The position numbers were made by a program, and so were the translations under genes. The notes under the pieces were generated by a model. The model saw nothing but the letters and a program-made list of their open reading frames with translations, made no database searches and was not told the origin of the DNA. From Ketobacter sp036337295 (lineage in GTDB: Bacteria > Pseudomonadota > Gammaproteobacteria > Pseudomonadales > Ketobacteraceae), in the NCBI GenBank assembly GCA_036337295.1, contig JAYZEN010000007.1, positions 186,001 through 250,000 on the forward strand: a stretch of DNA of 64,000 nt. Reading direction: 5' to 3'. This document shows positions 61,880 to 64,000 of this stretch, one piece after another (position 1 is the first letter of the stretch; the number at the start of each line of letters is the position of its first letter).

Positions 61880-62250
61880 TCCCGCATTCACCCCTGACGA
61901 CCCCGCCGCTCCAGCGCGGGGTCCATCCTTCTGCGAGTCTTTGTAACATAATCTAACCCATTTAAAATCAGGCAGTTAACTTGAGGAATCCGGGCAGGCT
62001 TGTAACTGCGGGCGTTCGTGTGTATGTTTGGCGATTCTTTTCTCGCAGGTGGGGGCATATATTCTTCGTTCCCGCGATTATAATACGGAAAACTTTCGAC
62101 TAATTGCCTACTTCAAATGGCTGTGTGCTGCGTTAGGATTACCTGCGAAAGTAGGCACAGGAAAACGATTTCAGGCGGTCGTCTGGCTCAGGCCCAAACA
62201 GATTGCTGCTCTCCGCATTTATCTACCAACTACTTATGGAGTCAAACTCG
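61880..62250. other. Gap between the HDOD gene and adk
   Basis: No gene is supported. GACCCCGC (61899-61906) pairs with GCGGGGTC (61916-61923), an 8-bp stem without a T-run that may end the HDOD transcript. A perfect TATAAT at 62079-62084 is a likely -10 for adk, giving a leader of about 160 nt; its -35 is weak. Confidence 0.4.
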
Positions 62251-62904
62251 ATGCGTATCATTCTTTTAGGCGCTCCCGGTGCCGGTAAGGGGACTCAGGC
62301 ACAATACATCAGCGAAACGTTCGGCATTCCGCAAATTTCCACCGGAGACATGCTGCGGGCGGCCGTCAAAGCCGGTACTCCCCTGGGTCAGGCAGCCAAA
62401 AAAGTAATGGACGCGGGTCAGTTGGTTTCAGACGACATTATTATCGGCCTGGTCAAAGAGCGTATTCAGGAAGCGGATTGCAAGAACGGTTTTTTGTTCG
62501 ACGGATTCCCCCGCACCATTCCCCAGGCAGAAGCCATGTTGAAGGAAGGGGTGGAGATCGATCACGTGCTTGAGATCGCCGTCGAGGACGAAGAGATCGT
62601 AAAACGGTTGAGTGGTCGTCGGGTGCATCCGGGTTCTGGTCGCGTTTATCACGTGATCTACAATCCCCCTGCGGTGGAAGGAAAAGATGATGCTACCGGC
62701 GAAGACCTGGTGCAGCGTGACGACGATCAGGAAGGTACTGTGCGCAAGCGCCTGGAGGTTTATCACGATCAGACCGCCCCTCTGGTGGGCTTCTATCAGG
62801 AGATGTCGGCCAAGGGCGAAGCCAAAACCCGTTACAGCCGGGTGCAAGGGGTCGGTTCTGTGGAAGACATCACCGCAGCCGTAATGGCCGCCCTGAAAAT
62901 GTAA
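62251..62904 (+). CDS. adk: Adenylate kinase
   Basis: A 217-residue long-form adenylate kinase. The P-loop GAPGAGKGTQ is at 7-16; substrate and lid motifs are STGDMLRAAV, FDGFPRTIPQAEAM and GRRVHPGSGRVYHV with a full lid domain (no zinc-binding Cys). It interconverts ATP and AMP with ADP. The ATG at 62251 gives MRIILLGAPG, the family start. A strong terminator follows. Confidence 0.97.
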   Translation: MRIILLGAPGAGKGTQAQYISETFGIPQISTGDMLRAAVKAGTPLGQAAKKVMDAGQLVSDDIIIGLVKERIQEADCKNGFLFDGFPRTIPQAEAMLKEGVEIDHVLEIAVEDEEIVKRLSGRRVHPGSGRVYHVIYNPPAVEGKDDATGEDLVQRDDDQEGTVRKRLEVYHDQTAPLVGFYQEMSAKGEAKTRYSRVQGVGSVEDITAAVMAALKM

Positions 62905-62928
62905 AATACCGCCGAACAGATTGAAGAG

Positions 62929-62956
62929 AGGCACCCTCCGGGGTGCCTTTTTTTTT
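62929..62956 (+). terminator. adk terminator
   Basis: AGGCACCC/GGGTGCCT stem, TCCG tetraloop, then nine T residues. Confidence 0.92.
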
Positions 62957-63353
62957 GTCCAGATCTGGATCACGCGCCGGCGCACTTTTGTGTGCCGGCT
63001 TTTTCATTTTGAAATCCATGGAGGACGGTGCAATGGGGGCGCTAGCAGGTGCGGTTGGTTGGGCGCGGAGCTTTAATTTTTACCCCCAATTTTTCTCATC
63101 GCATACCGGTGTATTTGTGGTGAAAGGGGAGCGCTTTTTTTTATAAAAACGCATCAGAAAATAAAAAAAGTGGAGTTTTTGCTTCGATTTTTGGAAAAAA
63201 GAGGGGCTATATGGTGGAAATAAATTAATTATTAAATAATATTGCCATGTGTATGTATCACATGCATTTTTTTTGTGCTACTTTTTCTTTAAGCACATTT
63301 ACAAGCTGAATGAATGTGCTTGCCTGAAATGCCATAGCTGAGGAGACAGAACA
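62957..63353. other. AT-rich region upstream of the histone H1-like gene
   Basis: No gene is supported; a frame starting inside the adk terminator is spurious. The region is strikingly AT-rich from about 63060, with long A/T runs. CATGTG/CACATG (63246-63264) is followed by a T-run and looks like a small terminator. AAGCACATT (63291-63299) and AATGTGCTT (63313-63321) are a perfect 9-bp inverted repeat 33-63 nt before the next start, either an operator or a leader hairpin. TTGTGC at 63273 may be a -35. Confidence 0.4.
63291..63321. promoter_or_regulatory. Perfect inverted repeat in the leader of the histone-like gene
   Basis: AAGCACATT and AATGTGCTT pair exactly across a 13-nt spacer, directly upstream of the GAGGAG ribosome binding site region. 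It may be an operator or an mRNA hairpin. Confidence 0.45.
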
Positions 63354-64000
63354 ATGGCAAAAGCAAAGAAAGCCGCTGCGAAAAAACGTCCTGCACGTAA
63401 AGCAGCACCTAAAAAAGCGGCAGCACCTGCTCATCCGATTTTGGAGAAAGCGGAAGCTGCATTAACGAAAGTCCAGGCGGAACTGGCAGAAGTCACCAAA
63501 AAGGCTGACGCTGCCAAAAAAGACGCCACCACCAAAGCCAACGCGGCCAAAAAAGCCGGCACCAAAGCGGCTCAGCGTTCTGCCGAGTCTGCCAAGAAAG
63601 CCGCTGCCAAAGCCGCTGACCAGGTGAAAGCCAAGCGCGAAGCTCTGCGTCATGCCAAAGTGGGTCATGCGGTTGCTAAAGTAGAGGCCTCTGTTATTGA
63701 AGCCGAGCAAAAAGCCGTTGCCACCGTCAAGGATTTCGCGGAGTCCCTGGGTAAGAAAGCCGAAGCCGACCTGAAAAAAGCGGTGGCTGCTTTCGAATCC
63801 CGTTGGAAGAAGGCCCGTGCTTCTGCTGACTCCAAGAAAGTGAAAACCAAAGAGAAGCGCGAAGTGGCCAAGGCCAAGACTGCTGCCAAGAAAGCCGCAG
63901 TTAAGAAGAAGGTGATTGCCAAGAAAGCCACTGCCAAGCCGAAAAAGCGCGTTGCCAAGAAGCGCGTGGTGAAGGCAGCTGCTGCGGCCGCGCCGGCACC
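63354..64000 (+). CDS. Lysine/alanine-rich histone H1-like protein, N-terminal part
   Basis: An open frame of 215 codons reaching the window end without a stop. It begins MAKAKKAAAKKRPARKAAPK and is dominated by Lys and Ala, with AAKKA- and AKKA-type repeats; a more regular helical middle (about 30-150, rich in Ala, Glu and Lys) lies between two basic tails. This composition is that of bacterial histone H1-like proteins such as AlgP/Hc1 relatives, which bind DNA or RNA through basic tails. GAGGAG lies upstream of the ATG. The C-terminus and full length are unknown. Function beyond nucleic acid binding is inference. Confidence 0.75.
   Translation, partial: MAKAKKAAAKKRPARKAAPKKAAAPAHPILEKAEAALTKVQAELAEVTKKADAAKKDATTKANAAKKAGTKAAQRSAESAKKAAAKAADQVKAKREALRHAKVGHAVAKVEASVIEAEQKAVATVKDFAESLGKKAEADLKKAVAAFESRWKKARASADSKKVKTKEKREVAKAKTAAKKAAVKKKVIAKKATAKPKKRVAKKRVVKAAAAAAPA

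Noticed and set aside
62943..63146. A 67-codon plus-strand frame after adk
   Set aside because: Its start lies inside the adk terminator, and the sequence looks like translated non-coding DNA.

Overview
The window reads as chromosomal DNA of a free-living Gram-negative gammaproteobacterium, probably a marine or lipid/hydrocarbon-using member of the Pseudomonadales/Oceanospirillales group (Alcanivorax- or Ketobacter-like; this placement is inference). The reasons are a fabA-fabB pair for anaerobic-type unsaturated fatty acid synthesis, a FabY-type ketoacyl synthase, a BamA/LpxA-D outer-membrane cluster, a System I cytochrome c maturation cluster, a Pseudomonas-like gene order around map-glnD-dapC-dapD, and many lipid-active enzymes. 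The DNA is moderately GC-rich and densely coding. No prophage, insertion sequence, CRISPR array or integrase was seen.

Layout. 1-3297 (minus): leucine dehydrogenase followed by the branched-chain 2-oxoacid dehydrogenase genes E1alpha, E1beta and the start of E2, tightly overlapping. 3635-9081 (minus): a FabY-like ketoacyl synthase, an acetyl-CoA acetyltransferase and a membrane-bound GGDEF-EAL phosphodiesterase. 9207-13762 (plus): an exported protein of unknown function, an esterase overlapping a short-chain dehydrogenase, a membrane-anchored coiled-coil protein and a REC-GGDEF regulator with a degenerate cyclase site. 13850-13934: tRNA-Leu(UAG). 14057-23202: a mixed metabolic stretch with a PhaC-like hydrolase, metal-dependent hydrolase, MerR regulator, DUF4382 lipoprotein, orphan molybdopterin oxidoreductase, O-methyltransferase and DUF2236 oxygenase-like protein.

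22801-31289 (minus): map-glnD-dapC-dapD-yffB-(membrane protein)-dapE-(small protein), combining protein maturation, nitrogen sensing and lysine/peptidoglycan precursor synthesis. 31411-51480 (plus): the long conserved translation and envelope cluster rpsB-tsf-pyrH-frr-uppS-cdsA-dxr-rseP-bamA-skp-lpxD-fabZ-lpxA-lpxB-rnhB-dnaE-accA, ending with a TSUP-family permease. It links ribosome function, isoprenoid carrier and phospholipid synthesis, outer-membrane protein assembly, lipid A synthesis and replication.

51481-53730: a DUF2057 lipoprotein and an outer-membrane porin, each preceded by repeats that look like PHO boxes; I consider this the most interesting regulatory signal of the window. 53884-55668 (minus): fabA-fabB. 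56010-60279 (plus): ccmF-ccmG-ccmH-ccmI without ccmA-E. 60452-62904: a YbaK-like/HDOD fusion protein and adenylate kinase. 63354-64000: the start of a lysine/alanine-rich histone H1-like protein that runs off the window.

No clearly new multi-gene system was found. The best leads are the paired PHO-box-like promoters, the YbaK-HDOD fusion, a perfect 9-bp inverted repeat in front of the DUF2236 gene, and several regulators with decayed catalytic motifs.
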